From Gammaproteobacteria bacterium (lineage in GTDB: Bacteria > Pseudomonadota > Gammaproteobacteria > Xanthomonadales > Wenzhouxiangellaceae), in contig JAJFKX010000043.1 of the NCBI GenBank assembly GCA_021772985.1, forward strand, positions 62,001 through 126,000: a stretch of DNA of 64,000 nucleotides, read 5' to 3'. The position numbers were made by a program, and so were the translations under genes. The notes below the pieces were generated by a model, which was not told where the DNA came from, ran no database searches, and worked only from the letters and a program-made list of their open reading frames with translations. This document shows positions 43,806-53,485 of this stretch, piece after piece (within the stretch, counting starts at the first letter, position 1; each line of letters begins with the position of its first letter).

Positions 43806-46800
43806 ATGTCAGGGTCGACCTCTTACTTCCGCTTAGGTGAGTGGCTGGTCAAGCCATCTGAAAACGCCTTTGAATGCGGAGAACGAAGAGCCGTGGTTGA
43901 ACCACGGGCCATGGAAGTGTTGCACTACATGGCACAAAATCCGAATACTATCCTTACCAGTGAACAGTTATTAACTGCCTGCTGGGCGGGAACTTTTTAT
44001 GGCGACAATCCTGTTCATAAAGCCATTGCACAACTGCGCAAAGCACTACAGGATCGTGCTTCACAACCAGCTTACATTGAAACCATTCGCAAACGTGGTT
44101 ACCGCCTGATTGCGCCAGTATCTTTCCCAGATAATGAACACCGTTCTCAAACTGAAGTAACCTGGTCTGATGGCTCACCCTACCTGGGCTTGGAAGCTTT
44201 TGACAGCCGGCATGCCGGCATTTTCTTCGGTCGCGGTGAAGCAACTGCCGGATTGATAGCACGGATAAAAAATCAAGTTCAAGACGAACTGCCGTTTATT
44301 CTGACCCTGGGCCCAAGCGGTTCAGGCAAAACTTCATTAATACATGCCGGCATTTTGCCCTTGCTGTCTGCTGAACATGGATTTGAAGATATCCAGGTAG
44401 TTAACAGTGTGACCATGAACATGGGTGGCCAGCAGGCCGATGACCCGGTTATGGCGATGGTCGATGCAATCAGCAAATGGCAGATTGATGCTAAGCCGAT
44501 ATTTTCACAAGCACAGCACGCTGACCTGAAAACCTGGTTGACAACCGGCGATTACGGAGAGCTGATTGAACAACTTCAACGTGCTTTAAATCGTTACCGT
44601 TTTGTCCATCATGTCACCGAATCCATCACCACCATATTGAGCCTGGTAGTCGATCAATTTGAAAAGCTCTGTGCAAACCCAGAGATCGATGACGATGCCA
44701 GATGCAGCTTTATGGACATAATGGCTGAACTGGTACATTCCGGCCTGGTATTGGTATTGGCGGCTTCACGGAATGATTTTTACCAGGAAATCACCCGTCT
44801 AAGGCATATTACCGAACTGAAAAGTGGTAACGGCCAGCTGGACTTATTGCCACCGACCTCCGGCGAGATCTCAGAAATGATACGCAACCCGGCACACGCC
44901 GCCGGGTTGGTATTCGAACAAGACAAGGAAACACTGATTTGGCTGGATGACCAAATCCGCGATGATGCGATCACCCATCCGGATATATTACCGCTGCTGC
45001 AATACACCTTAAACGAGTTATACCTTAACCGCGATGAAAACAATTGCCTATGCTTTTCCGCCTACCACAATATGGGGGGCCTGCAAGGCGCATTAAGCCA
45101 AAAAGTTGAATCTGTCGTTCAGGCCCTCGATCAACCGGCACAAGACAGTCTGGATAGCTTGCTTGGCAGGCTGGTTATGCAACGCGATGATGATACGGTC
45201 TCGTCACGGGCCGCTGACTGGGAAAAAATTGATAACCCAGATGAGCAACAATTAGCCCAGGCACTGATTGACTCACGGTTGTTGATCAGCGAGCTTAACA
45301 ACAACCGACACACTATTTCGGTTACCCATGAAGCACTGTTTGTCCATTGGCCAAGGGCTCGCCAATGGATAGACAATAACCGCGAACTATTGCGCTCATA
45401 TGCAAACCTGTCAACTGCCTCGCAACGGTGGCTCGATGAAGGTTGTTCAACGGATTATCTACTGGGTGGTGGTAAACCCTTATTGGAAGCCAAACAATTA
45501 TTTGATAGCCACCAGATTCAACTCGACGATAATGATAAATCGTTTATCCATGCTTCGGTCAAACGTGCCAGCCGACGTTCCCGATTTCGGAATTTGGCTA
45601 TTGCAACCGTAACCGCACTGGGCATTGTCGCCGGGGTTGCCAGCCTTATCGCTAATGATGCCAGAAAAACCGCTGTAGAACGGCAAACCCAGGCAGAAAG
45701 TCTGGTCGGTTTTATGCTGGGCGATCTGATGGATCGCCTAAGGCCACTGGGGCGTCTCAATTTATTGGATGTTGTTGGTGATGAGGCGATGCAATATCTA
45801 AGATCACAAGACACCAAAGATGCCAACACTGAAACCCAGTTATTAAGAGCCAACGCACTGATCCAAATTGGTGAGATAAGAATTACCCAAGCCGATTCAA
45901 ATAAAGCGGAAGCCGCATTTTTAGAGGCTAACGAGATTCTTGAAAATCTGATCCAACAGCGCCCCGCACATGGCCCAACGCTTTTACAAGCCGGAAATGC
46001 AAAATACTGGCTGGGCTATTTAAATTACCTCGAAAATAATTTAGATGAAGCCTCAGGGAAATGGCAAGGCTATAAAGATCATGCTGAGCAATGGGTTAGC
46101 TTAGAACCAGATAACCTTGATGCAAAAATGGAGCTTTCATATGCTTGGAATAATCTGGGCACCATTGCCAATGCAAACAGACAATTAACAGATGCAAACT
46201 TGTATTTCGAACAATCAACAGAGTTAAAACAACAAGTCCTAGCAGCCCGGCCAGATGATATTGCACTCGCAATTGAGCTAGCTGACAGTTACTCCTGGAC
46301 TGCAAGAACAGCTCAAAGAACTGGATTGCTGGACAAAGCCAGCAATTATTTTCAAGAAGAAATTGATTTGATGAATAGTCTTTATTCAGCTGACCAGGAT
46401 AACACTCAGGTTCTTTATCGGCTTATAGTTGCCAAGCTAAACTCTGGCAGACTAACCAGTGTGTTAAGTAATACGGAAACAGCGTTAAGCATTTATCAAT
46501 CAGCCATTAGCCAGATGCAATCACTAATTGATATCGACTCCACCAACAAGGAATGGCTAAGAGTTTATGCATACCTGCTTATTGACAATGGCTGGGTATA
46601 TTATGAGCTATCTGATTTTCCCAAGGCCAAACAACAACTTGAGCTATCGCTTAGCGTAATGCAGCAATTGACCACCTCCAACAGCAAGAATATAGAGTGG
46701 CAACGCTCCTTATTAAACACTCAACATAGGCTTGCTCAAATCATGTACCAATTGCATGAAACAACCGAGGCAGAGCATCTTATAAACGAAATACTGGCAA

Positions 46801-47141
46801 ATACACAAAAACTTTATCAGAATAATGACAACGACTCTTTAACTCGTATATTATTAGCAGAAGTTCTAATCACAAAAGGTGAATGGGTGTGTGGAACTGA
46901 TAGGGCAGCAGCTACTAATTTGTGGCAAGCTTCTATGGAAATACTGGAACCAATAGCCGCTGAAAGTAAGGATACGCGCATACTCAGCCCGCTACTTAAG
47001 GCCAAGTCAAATTTAAATCTTGATATGGAAGATTTGGCAGGCCAATTTGAAAGTATGGGGTACAAACCAGCGCTATTAAGTACTTACTTTAATAACAAAC
47101 TGGAGGAAAATGTATGTCGCAGAACGACTCAGTCGCTGTAA
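43806..47141 (+). CDS. Winged-helix/STAND-ATPase/TPR regulator
   Basis: The ATG at 43806 follows GGGAG at 10 nt (an ATG at 43782 lacks one), giving 1111 residues. Residues 8-105 are an OmpR/CadC-type winged helix (MEVLHYMAQNPNTILTSEQL, then YIETIRKRGYRLIAP). An ATPase follows (FFGRGEATAGLIARI; Walker A GPSGSGKT at 169-176; Walker B-like ILSLVVDQFEKLC). One membrane helix (about 593-615) and a C-terminal TPR region (750-1100) complete it. It combines DNA binding, ATP-dependent switching and membrane sensing. It overlaps the next gene by 28 nt. Confidence 0.85.
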   Translation: MSGSTSYFRLGEWLVKPSENAFECGERRAVVEPRAMEVLHYMAQNPNTILTSEQLLTACWAGTFYGDNPVHKAIAQLRKALQDRASQPAYIETIRKRGYRLIAPVSFPDNEHRSQTEVTWSDGSPYLGLEAFDSRHAGIFFGRGEATAGLIARIKNQVQDELPFILTLGPSGSGKTSLIHAGILPLLSAEHGFEDIQVVNSVTMNMGGQQADDPVMAMVDAISKWQIDAKPIFSQAQHADLKTWLTTGDYGELIEQLQRALNRYRFVHHVTESITTILSLVVDQFEKLCANPEIDDDARCSFMDIMAELVHSGLVLVLAASRNDFYQEITRLRHITELKSGNGQLDLLPPTSGEISEMIRNPAHAAGLVFEQDKETLIWLDDQIRDDAITHPDILPLLQYTLNELYLNRDENNCLCFSAYHNMGGLQGALSQKVESVVQALDQPAQDSLDSLLGRLVMQRDDDTVSSRAADWEKIDNPDEQQLAQALIDSRLLISELNNNRHTISVTHEALFVHWPRARQWIDNNRELLRSYANLSTASQRWLDEGCSTDYLLGGGKPLLEAKQLFDSHQIQLDDNDKSFIHASVKRASRRSRFRNLAIATVTALGIVAGVASLIANDARKTAVERQTQAESLVGFMLGDLMDRLRPLGRLNLLDVVGDEAMQYLRSQDTKDANTETQLLRANALIQIGEIRITQADSNKAEAAFLEANEILENLIQQRPAHGPTLLQAGNAKYWLGYLNYLENNLDEASGKWQGYKDHAEQWVSLEPDNLDAKMELSYAWNNLGTIANANRQLTDANLYFEQSTELKQQVLAARPDDIALAIELADSYSWTARTAQRTGLLDKASNYFQEEIDLMNSLYSADQDNTQVLYRLIVAKLNSGRLTSVLSNTETALSIYQSAISQMQSLIDIDSTNKEWLRVYAYLLIDNGWVYYELSDFPKAKQQLELSLSVMQQLTTSNSKNIEWQRSLLNTQHRLAQIMYQLHETTEAEHLINEILANTQKLYQNNDNDSLTRILLAEVLITKGEWVCGTDRAAATNLWQASMEILEPIAAESKDTRILSPLLKAKSNLNLDMEDLAGQFESMGYKPALLSTYFNNKLEENVCRRTTQSL

Positions 47142-47482
47142 CACTGACAGTAACATATGTAGGTAGCGGGGGAAACGCCAGAAATGGTAGGTATTCCTAT
47201 AGCTATACACCCGATTTTGTACAAGTCAATGACAAAGACACAGCAATAACTTATACGCTCGACTCTAAAAGCGCCACCAGATTCAGCATTGTCAGTTACG
47301 CATTGTGTGACCCAACCAGCCAAATGTATGACGTTAACATTACCGACGGTGTTCTTTCCATGATGGATCACTGCTCGCAGGAGAACCAAGTTATTATATT
47401 ATCTGTATTAGTAATAGATAATGAAACTGGTGTGATCATTGATTGTGACCCACAGGTTACCAATGTCCCACCACCCGATTAA
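47114..47482 (+). CDS. Small beta-rich protein coupled to the STAND regulator
   Basis: A 122-residue protein starting inside the end of the regulator gene, with GGAGG well spaced before the ATG. Predicted beta-strands (SVAVTLTVTYVGSGGNARNG, RYSYSYTPDFVQVNDKDTAI) end in DCDPQVTNVPPPD. It is a clear paralogue of the gene at 47919-48296. No signal peptide. Coupled translation implies stoichiometric production with the regulator. Function unknown. Confidence 0.8.
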   Translation: MSQNDSVAVTLTVTYVGSGGNARNGRYSYSYTPDFVQVNDKDTAITYTLDSKSATRFSIVSYALCDPTSQMYDVNITDGVLSMMDHCSQENQVIILSVLVIDNETGVIIDCDPQVTNVPPPD

Positions 47483-47529
47483 GCTTATATTTATTAACCA
47501 ATAGGAAGGCTAAGCTCTCCTAACTCAAC

Positions 47530-47557
47530 AATAGCGGCTCTTTCATGAGCCGTTATT
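47530..47557 (+). terminator. Rho-independent terminator
   Basis: AATAGCGGCTC (47530-47540) pairs imperfectly with GAGCCGTTATT (47547-47557) around TTTCAT, followed by T/A-rich sequence. It ends the regulator operon. The following 47558-47790 is AT-rich without a gene. Confidence 0.65.
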
Positions 47558-47790
47558 ATTATTCAATATAGTTATTAAAGGCATATCTATTAAGCAGTGC
47601 GCTTGCTTTTCTTAAGCCGCAAATAGATTCTTGGTCTTAATTCTATGTCAGCCAATCATTAGTAAACCTTAATTAACAATAAAATCTTGCCCTGAAAAAC
47701 ACTAATAAGCACCTCATCATTGTCTGTTAATCGATATCAAATAAGTGTATTATGGCCATGGCAAAATACTAATAAAGGGTTGAATAGTAA

Positions 47791-47888
47791 CCCAGCTTAA
47801 GCTGGGATATGGAGAGAACAACCAGCTAACAGTGGAGCAAGGGAAAGCCCGTCTATTTCAGCGCATATGTATATGCCCGCTTTTTTAT
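47791..47888 (+). promoter_or_regulatory. Attenuator-like leader before the paralogue gene
   Basis: A perfect 16-bp palindrome, CCCAGCTTAAGCTGGG (47791-47806), is followed by a Gly/Ala-rich-looking leader containing GGGAAAGCCCG. Then comes a terminator-like hairpin (47861-47880, CATAT/ATATG core) with TTTTTT at 47881-47886. The gene at 47919 begins 30 nt later with its own GGAGGAG. This layout fits transcription attenuation or a short RNA ending before the gene. No known riboswitch class matches. Confidence 0.5.
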
Positions 47889-47918
47889 TTATATAAATAA
47901 CAAATGGGAGGAGATAAT

Positions 47919-48296
47919 ATGTCTACCGGCGAATCAATCAATATTGCACTGACAGTTGCTTTTGTCAATCAAGGTGGCAATGCTAATGATGGCAAATACT
48001 TTTATAACTATACTCCAGATTTCGCTCTGGTATCGATTGCCAATACTCAGATTACCTATACGCTCGACGATGAGCACAGTAAACGCTTTGTAATACTTAG
48101 CTATGCTATATGCGACCCTAATAATGAAATGTCCGATATCCAATTAACAGATACTACTTTATCAATGAATGATGCTTGTAATAAACAAAACGAGCTTATT
48201 TCGTTAACTATAATTGTAAAAGACACTGTGACTGGAGATTTAATTAATTGTGACCCGCAAGTCACCAATGTCCCACCTCCAGAGGAGGATGTTTAA
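47919..48296 (+). CDS. Small beta-rich protein, paralogue of 47114-47482
   Basis: The ATG at 47919 follows GGAGGAGATAAT, giving 125 residues. It shares layout and motifs with the upstream paralogue (LTVAFVNQGGNANDGKYFYN, TPDFALVSIANTQITYTLDD, DCDPQVTNVPPPEED). The two Cys of the YAxCDP and DxC motifs are kept in both. It ends shortly before a strong terminator. Function unknown; duplication next to the regulator suggests a related task. Confidence 0.78.
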   Translation: MSTGESINIALTVAFVNQGGNANDGKYFYNYTPDFALVSIANTQITYTLDDEHSKRFVILSYAICDPNNEMSDIQLTDTTLSMNDACNKQNELISLTIIVKDTVTGDLINCDPQVTNVPPPEEDV

Positions 48297-48331
48297 CATC
48301 AAATAAATACTTTTACATTAGGTTTAAATTG

Positions 48332-48358
48332 AAAACGGCCAATCTTTGGCCGTTTTTT
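48332..48358 (+). terminator. Rho-independent terminator
   Basis: AAAACGGCCA (48332-48341) pairs with TGGCCGTTTT (48347-48356), with TTTTTT overlapping the end of the stem. It lies 36 nt after the paralogue gene. Confidence 0.92.
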
Positions 48359-48494
48359 CGTTGTTATCTCTTAGCTTAAGCCGAATAACCACTTATAATC
48401 ATCACAAATATAGTAGTTAGCACATAAAAATAGCGACCACATCTCTATACTCAGATAATAACTTCCAGCAGAGTTCTCCATTGAATTAATTAAT

Positions 48495-48526
48495 AAAAAA
48501 AAGCGCCAGGCAGTGCCTGGCGCTTT
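48495..48526 (-). terminator. Rho-independent terminator of the PKD-protein gene
   Basis: AAAGCGCCAGGC (48500-48511) pairs with GCCTGGCGCTTT (48515-48526). On the minus strand the stem ends in a run of eight T. It serves the gene ending at 48557. Confidence 0.93.
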
Positions 48527-48556
48527 GCTTATTATGGCTAAGACTAATTAATTAGA

Positions 48557-51500
48557 TTAATTGTTAGCACATATACTCACATCATCAATACCAGCTTCGA
48601 CGATATCGCCAGGGCCGGCTCCATCTGATGCCTGCATCCGTAACTGCACCTGTGTCCCCGCAGGAATCGAGGTACTAGCCGGTGTCCAGGCTGCAGCAGT
48701 CCGCACATCACCTATACTCACGAACGAGGTGAAACTGGCACCACCATTGGTGGACACTTCAAGTTCGAAGAAATCATCACCCGGATCATCACCAGCGTCA
48801 CGCTGGCCATGGAAGTAAGATGCTTCCAGCGTTGATGCTTCTGTCACTGTCCATACCGGTGATAACAGCACACAATTGCCACCATCAATATCCGCATTGC
48901 CTGCAGAGGTATTGGTCGCACTGAATATTGCTGAGCCAGAACCCGTAGTGTTATCTCCACCTACCTGCGTAATAATGCCTCCAGAACTTTGCTGGGAAGG
49001 CGTACCCAAAACATAAGCACCGGTTGTACAGGTCGATGTGCCGTTGGTCCAACCATCAGCTCCGCTTTCAAAGTCAATGTCAACACTACACTGGCCGCCG
49101 CCCGGGGTATCTTCGAACACCCGTACACAACGGAACCGGCTTTCATTATTCTGGGTGCCAGCGTCTTTATCGTTTACAAAAATTAAGCGGAAACTACCAC
49201 CGGTAAAGCTTTGACCTACCGGAATACTGTAGCTCTGGAATGCACCACCACCACTGTATTGAGGGTTAATCGCATTACCGTAGTTCTGCGTACCAAATAC
49301 TCTGAATATACGGTTTTGCGTCAAAGTATTATCTTCATCCATGCCGATGCCATGAATTTCACCCTGCGAATCGCTGGCAAATTCAAATTCAACCACAGTG
49401 TTCGCCGTAATAGCGTAATTCTGGGTTGAGGCTCTCCAGCGATTACCAATCAACTGGAATGTATCACCACCGTCCAGGATATTAATACTGCCTGCACCAT
49501 CTTGTGTAGCAAATGCTGTAGTAGTGAAGTTATTGAAGTCAATCGAGCCTGCCGGGCAATTGCCGCCAGTAGGTGGCGCAGTTACCGTAACCGGCTGAAC
49601 CTGGTTGCCGGTAGCACCATCGTCATCAGTAACAGTCAGCGATACATTGAAAGTACCTGCATTTGCATAGGTATGGTTGGTGGTTACACCACTGCCGGTG
49701 CTGCTGTCACCAAATGCCCAGGAGTAGCTGACAATACTGCCATCACTATCTGAACTGCCGCTGCCATCAAAGCTACATGCCAGATCGTTGCAGTTAAAGG
49801 TAAAGCTGGCCGTAGGAGGCTGGTTAACCGGCCCGCCGCTACCACAGCTTGGAATTTGGAAGGCACATACCCGGGTATTCCAGTTAAAGTTACCGGTGGT
49901 TTCCACATACTCATTGGTAATCCAGAAAGTACATTGATCCACTGGATCCATACTGGCGCTGGCATAATCAGCCCAGCGGTTGGCACCTGTGGTTGCACCT
50001 GTACCATTCACGCAAACTGCTTCCTGCTGAACGGCGCCTGCACCATCCACACCGCGCTCGTGCACTGTGTAATAGACAGAAGGGAACGAAGCACTGCTGG
50101 AACGGGTATAACCGATACCGATATTACCGTCCTGATCGAGAGTCGCTGAACCCATCCAACGACTTAAACTATCACCAAAATCGATTACACCTAGCAAATC
50201 GCCAGCATCACCGATATTAATTGCATTGTTGCTAGGATTAATGTCAAAGCCCGCCCATTGCACGCCGGCACGGTCGCCGCCGACATCAACATTATTTGTC
50301 GCAACACCTTTCAACACGCCTTCGCTGCCGAAGTAACGCATGTTAAAGCGATAAATAGTAAAACCAGCCAATGGATCCAGACGCTGTGGATTGGGTTGGA
50401 AAATACAGTCACGGCTGAATCCACACAGGTTTACGTCAAATGCCGGAACATTCACACTTGTTGTTTGCGCCAGAGTGGAATTGTTCGGATTGCTAAAGTT
50501 AATACAGGCTTCCCAGAAACGGTAACGATCTGAGCCAGTCAAGCCAAATGCCTGAACGTCGGTTGCGTGAACTAGGTAGTTACAAGTTCCTGCAGGCGGC
50601 ACATTGGGGCCTTCCAGATTACCGGCTATGGTGCCGAAATCCAGCGTGTCACCACTGGTGACATTACTGAACTGAACAAATCCGGCATTGAGGTTTCCAG
50701 CCAGCATCTGTGTGCGGTCAAACACAGTCAGGTTAACACCCTGAAAGTTTTGTCCAACAAATTCATGAGTAGTCATGTAATAGCCATCCGGCCATACACC
50801 TATCTTAGGATAATCGTTAAATGCACCTGGGCTAACCACGAAGTCATACAAGGTGTACGGACCCAATGGATTTTCACCATCCGACAACGCTACGCACTGG
50901 TGACCATCAGAAACTGAAGTACCGGTAAACTGGCTGAACAGCCAGCGACCTGCCAGTTGGTCATACAAAACCACAGGATCACCAGCATTTTGTGTTTCGC
51001 AGACACCTCCAAAGCCTTGCCAGAAAGTATTACCAGCGAATGGGCCTGCAGCTACCGAACCATTTGATTTATTAAGTACAACCCAACCCAGATTAATGTA
51101 CTGAACGTAATGTGTTAAACCCACATCACCGTTGGTATCCGGTGGGGTAATACGGCCGCCGATAATGGCTGCATTATCATCATTGGAATAACCGGGGACG
51201 CTGATCAAAGCACTTGGTGCCCTTATTGGGGCTACTGCGCTGCGATCCTGAACGGTATCGTTTCCAGGGCGAACATCGCTTGGATCAGTTGGAGATAATT
51301 TTAAAAATCCGGGGACTTGATGGTCATTAACCGTACCATCTTTAACATCGGCAAGAATGCCTGCCTGCTCATTTTCATCCCTGATAATCAAAAGCTCGTT
51401 GAGCGAACCGGAACGACCACTGCGAACAGCAATGTTACTGGTTACCGAATTACTGGCACCTGCTCCAGCTGCTTTGGCGCCACTCTCCTGTGCAATACTG

Positions 51501-51568
51501 CTGACAGGCAGCAAAGCAGTGAGCGAACACGCTACTCCTAGGGCAAAGCCCATTCTTGTCTTCTTCAT
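48557..51568 (-). CDS. Exported PKD-domain protein
   Basis: The ATG at 51568 follows GGAGG at 9 nt, giving 1003 residues. A signal peptide (FALGVACSLTALLPVSSIAQ) leads to a large N-terminal beta domain with VGLTHYVQYINLGWVVLNKS and Asp/Asn-rich loops. A PKD domain (about 595-680) has ASFTFNCNDLACSFDGSGSS, then SYSWAFGDSSTGSG and NHTYANAGTFNVSLTVTDDD. The C-terminal beta-sandwich region has ILLSPVWTVTEASTLEASYF-type sequence. PKD domains are common in secreted or surface adhesins and hydrolases. No catalytic motif was recognised. Confidence 0.85.
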   Translation of the reverse strand: MKKTRMGFALGVACSLTALLPVSSIAQESGAKAAGAGASNSVTSNIAVRSGRSGSLNELLIIRDENEQAGILADVKDGTVNDHQVPGFLKLSPTDPSDVRPGNDTVQDRSAVAPIRAPSALISVPGYSNDDNAAIIGGRITPPDTNGDVGLTHYVQYINLGWVVLNKSNGSVAAGPFAGNTFWQGFGGVCETQNAGDPVVLYDQLAGRWLFSQFTGTSVSDGHQCVALSDGENPLGPYTLYDFVVSPGAFNDYPKIGVWPDGYYMTTHEFVGQNFQGVNLTVFDRTQMLAGNLNAGFVQFSNVTSGDTLDFGTIAGNLEGPNVPPAGTCNYLVHATDVQAFGLTGSDRYRFWEACINFSNPNNSTLAQTTSVNVPAFDVNLCGFSRDCIFQPNPQRLDPLAGFTIYRFNMRYFGSEGVLKGVATNNVDVGGDRAGVQWAGFDINPSNNAINIGDAGDLLGVIDFGDSLSRWMGSATLDQDGNIGIGYTRSSSASFPSVYYTVHERGVDGAGAVQQEAVCVNGTGATTGANRWADYASASMDPVDQCTFWITNEYVETTGNFNWNTRVCAFQIPSCGSGGPVNQPPTASFTFNCNDLACSFDGSGSSDSDGSIVSYSWAFGDSSTGSGVTTNHTYANAGTFNVSLTVTDDDGATGNQVQPVTVTAPPTGGNCPAGSIDFNNFTTTAFATQDGAGSINILDGGDTFQLIGNRWRASTQNYAITANTVVEFEFASDSQGEIHGIGMDEDNTLTQNRIFRVFGTQNYGNAINPQYSGGGAFQSYSIPVGQSFTGGSFRLIFVNDKDAGTQNNESRFRCVRVFEDTPGGGQCSVDIDFESGADGWTNGTSTCTTGAYVLGTPSQQSSGGIITQVGGDNTTGSGSAIFSATNTSAGNADIDGGNCVLLSPVWTVTEASTLEASYFHGQRDAGDDPGDDFFELEVSTNGGASFTSFVSIGDVRTAAAWTPASTSIPAGTQVQLRMQASDGAGPGDIVEAGIDDVSICANN

Positions 51569-51770
51569 CTTAGTCAACCTCCATGATTGCTTAGTTTATA
51601 TAACAACTCCGTTGTCAAATTATGCTAAGCCGCGAATAAAACAGACAACCAAATCTGTTTTTTGTAAATCCTTTGCAAATATTTGCTAACATACTTTCAA
51701 ATAAATATGAAGTTAATACTTTTTATTTTCTGTAATTCATTAATTAATAAAGTTTTTTCGGAATACTCTT

Positions 51771-52820
51771 ATGCTTAAACAAAAATTGCTCATAACAATA
51801 CGAACAACACTATTAAGTTTTCTTGCACTTGTCACGGTAATAAATTTTGATATCGCTTCTGCAGCTGAACCTATCAAGCCACCCTTTGAAGGTTCATTAA
51901 AAGAACGTTATGCCATAGTGATAACCAACGATACTCAGGAGAGTGATCAGAATTACTCATTTAACATCGAAAAAACATTATGGGACCCCAGAAAACAAGC
52001 TAACCAAAATGATGACGTCACTATTAGCAATTTCTCTCACTATTACAGCGATATTCTTTCCCACAATAAAAGGCAAGTAGATTGCCATATCATGGTCATC
52101 AGCCGATTTCGCAAACACCCGATGTTCCGCGATGAAATCGTAGATAACCCTGATGGCATGTCGATACAACAGTTACCAGCAGTTGGCCCAGGCGTTTTTG
52201 ACTGCAGCGATGAGCTTATCAGAATTTATCTTCATGTCATTGATGAAAATCAAGATAACAAGGCACCCCCGGTTACAGACTTGTTAGCAATGGTTGAATC
52301 AAGTGATATCCAAAGCCGCAGGCTTGCTGTATTCCAATTAGCCATGCATCGTGACTGGATGCAACATGCAACTCAAGATAATGTTGATAAATTACAGCGG
52401 ATATTCACAAAAAATTCACTTACTCATGAAGCTGCAGAAATGTTGATTCAAGCCAGCAAGGGATTATCTGAACAACAACAAAATGGCTGGTTCAGGGATT
52501 ATCTACTGAATGTATTAAAAACCAACCCATCGCCTTATGATTTGGCCAGTTATACACCTCTTTTAGTACGAAGCAGCTTGTTAACTCTAAAAGAGCTATC
52601 GCTTGTCCAGGAATTGGATTGGGACATAATTATGCCGTTCATATACAGCAATGCACCAGGCGTATCTAAAGCAACCATACAGACATTGAGTCATCTGAAT
52701 TCAGAAAAATTCAACACAGAAGTTAAAACCCTGCTGTCAGATCAAGAAAAGTCTACACAACTTCATCTGGAAACCAGACGCGCCCTGGCAGCATATCTTC
52801 AACGTGCCTCTTCACTTTAA
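51771..52820 (+). CDS. Exported hypothetical protein with HEAT-like region
   Basis: A 349-residue protein with a signal peptide (LLSFLALVTVINFDIASAAE). The first half of the mature part is mixed alpha/beta with two Cys (VDCHIMVISRF, GVFDCSDELIRIYLHVI). The second half is helical with repeats like DIQSRRLAVFQLAMHRDWMQ and PGVSKATIQTLSHLNSEKFN, resembling HEAT repeats. No family recognised. It is divergent from the PKD-protein gene across about 200 AT-rich bases. Confidence 0.72.
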   Translation: MLKQKLLITIRTTLLSFLALVTVINFDIASAAEPIKPPFEGSLKERYAIVITNDTQESDQNYSFNIEKTLWDPRKQANQNDDVTISNFSHYYSDILSHNKRQVDCHIMVISRFRKHPMFRDEIVDNPDGMSIQQLPAVGPGVFDCSDELIRIYLHVIDENQDNKAPPVTDLLAMVESSDIQSRRLAVFQLAMHRDWMQHATQDNVDKLQRIFTKNSLTHEAAEMLIQASKGLSEQQQNGWFRDYLLNVLKTNPSPYDLASYTPLLVRSSLLTLKELSLVQELDWDIIMPFIYSNAPGVSKATIQTLSHLNSEKFNTEVKTLLSDQEKSTQLHLETRRALAAYLQRASSL

Positions 52821-52944
52821 GCTTACGTATAGATTTAATAGCTATTAAACATTTCAATAAATATAAGGTTTCCTGGAAAAGGTATAATTAAAGGCAGAAG
52901 CGGCATGGGAACCTAAATATCTTGAACTTATATATTTAATTATT

Positions 52945-53330
52945 TTATCCCGCGAGCTTGATACTATCGGCAATTTCATTATTGCCGATCAAATAATACG
53001 CATGCTCAGCGCCATTTAGCATCCAACTTACAGTAATGCTGGAAAATCTATTTGAAAATCTGTAATACTTAAGTGAGCGTGGCTTTTCCACATTCAACAC
53101 ATTTTCTGCTTCGCCTCATTAACCATGGCACTTTCGATATCATTTTCTCTTAGTTAACATTAATATTTCCTGAGGTGTTAAATACTATTGGCGCCCTGTT
53201 CTTTTTCAGCCAATGCCGGCACCAGGCTCGCGCCGATGGTATTGAATCAGTAACACGCAAAAGCCCGGCTTGAGCTGAGACAGTACCTGCAATTACTGAA
53301 ATTAATAATGTAATCAGTATCTTCTGACAT
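52945..53330 (-). pseudogene. Decayed small secreted-protein gene
   Basis: The minus strand has protein-like segments in different frames. KILITLLISVIAGTVSAQAG, a clear signal peptide, starts about 53324 but no ATG is in its frame. It is followed by RVTDSIPSARAWCRHWLKKN to a TAA. NDIESAMVNEAKQKMC then ends at TGA, and EKPRSLKYYRFSNRFSSITV plus SWMLNGAEHAYYLIGNNEIA run to a TAA at 52945-52947. At least two frameshifts or stops break it. The rest of 52821-53437 shows nothing else. Confidence 0.6.
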
Positions 53331-53437
53331 GATAAGTATCATTCACGCCCGGCGTGATGCTGGAGAGCAAATATGCGCCTGAAGATTGGCAATTTACCTA
53401 GCCGAAATGACGAATTTATGATGAAAACGTTATAAAC

Positions 53438-53463
53438 AAAAAAACCCGGCCTAAGCCGGGTTT
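53438..53463 (-). terminator. Terminator of the ribosomal protein cluster
   Basis: AAACCCGGC (53442-53450) pairs with GCCGGGTTT (53455-53463) around CTAA. On the minus strand it ends in a run of seven T, 23 nt past rplQ. Confidence 0.92.
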
Positions 53464-53485
53464 CTTAAAATATCAAGCACTTGAA

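Noticed and set aside
47791-47888. Known riboswitch class
   Set aside because: Compared from memory with c-di-GMP, guanidine, preQ1 and cobalamin patterns; none fits, so only a generic attenuator is reported.
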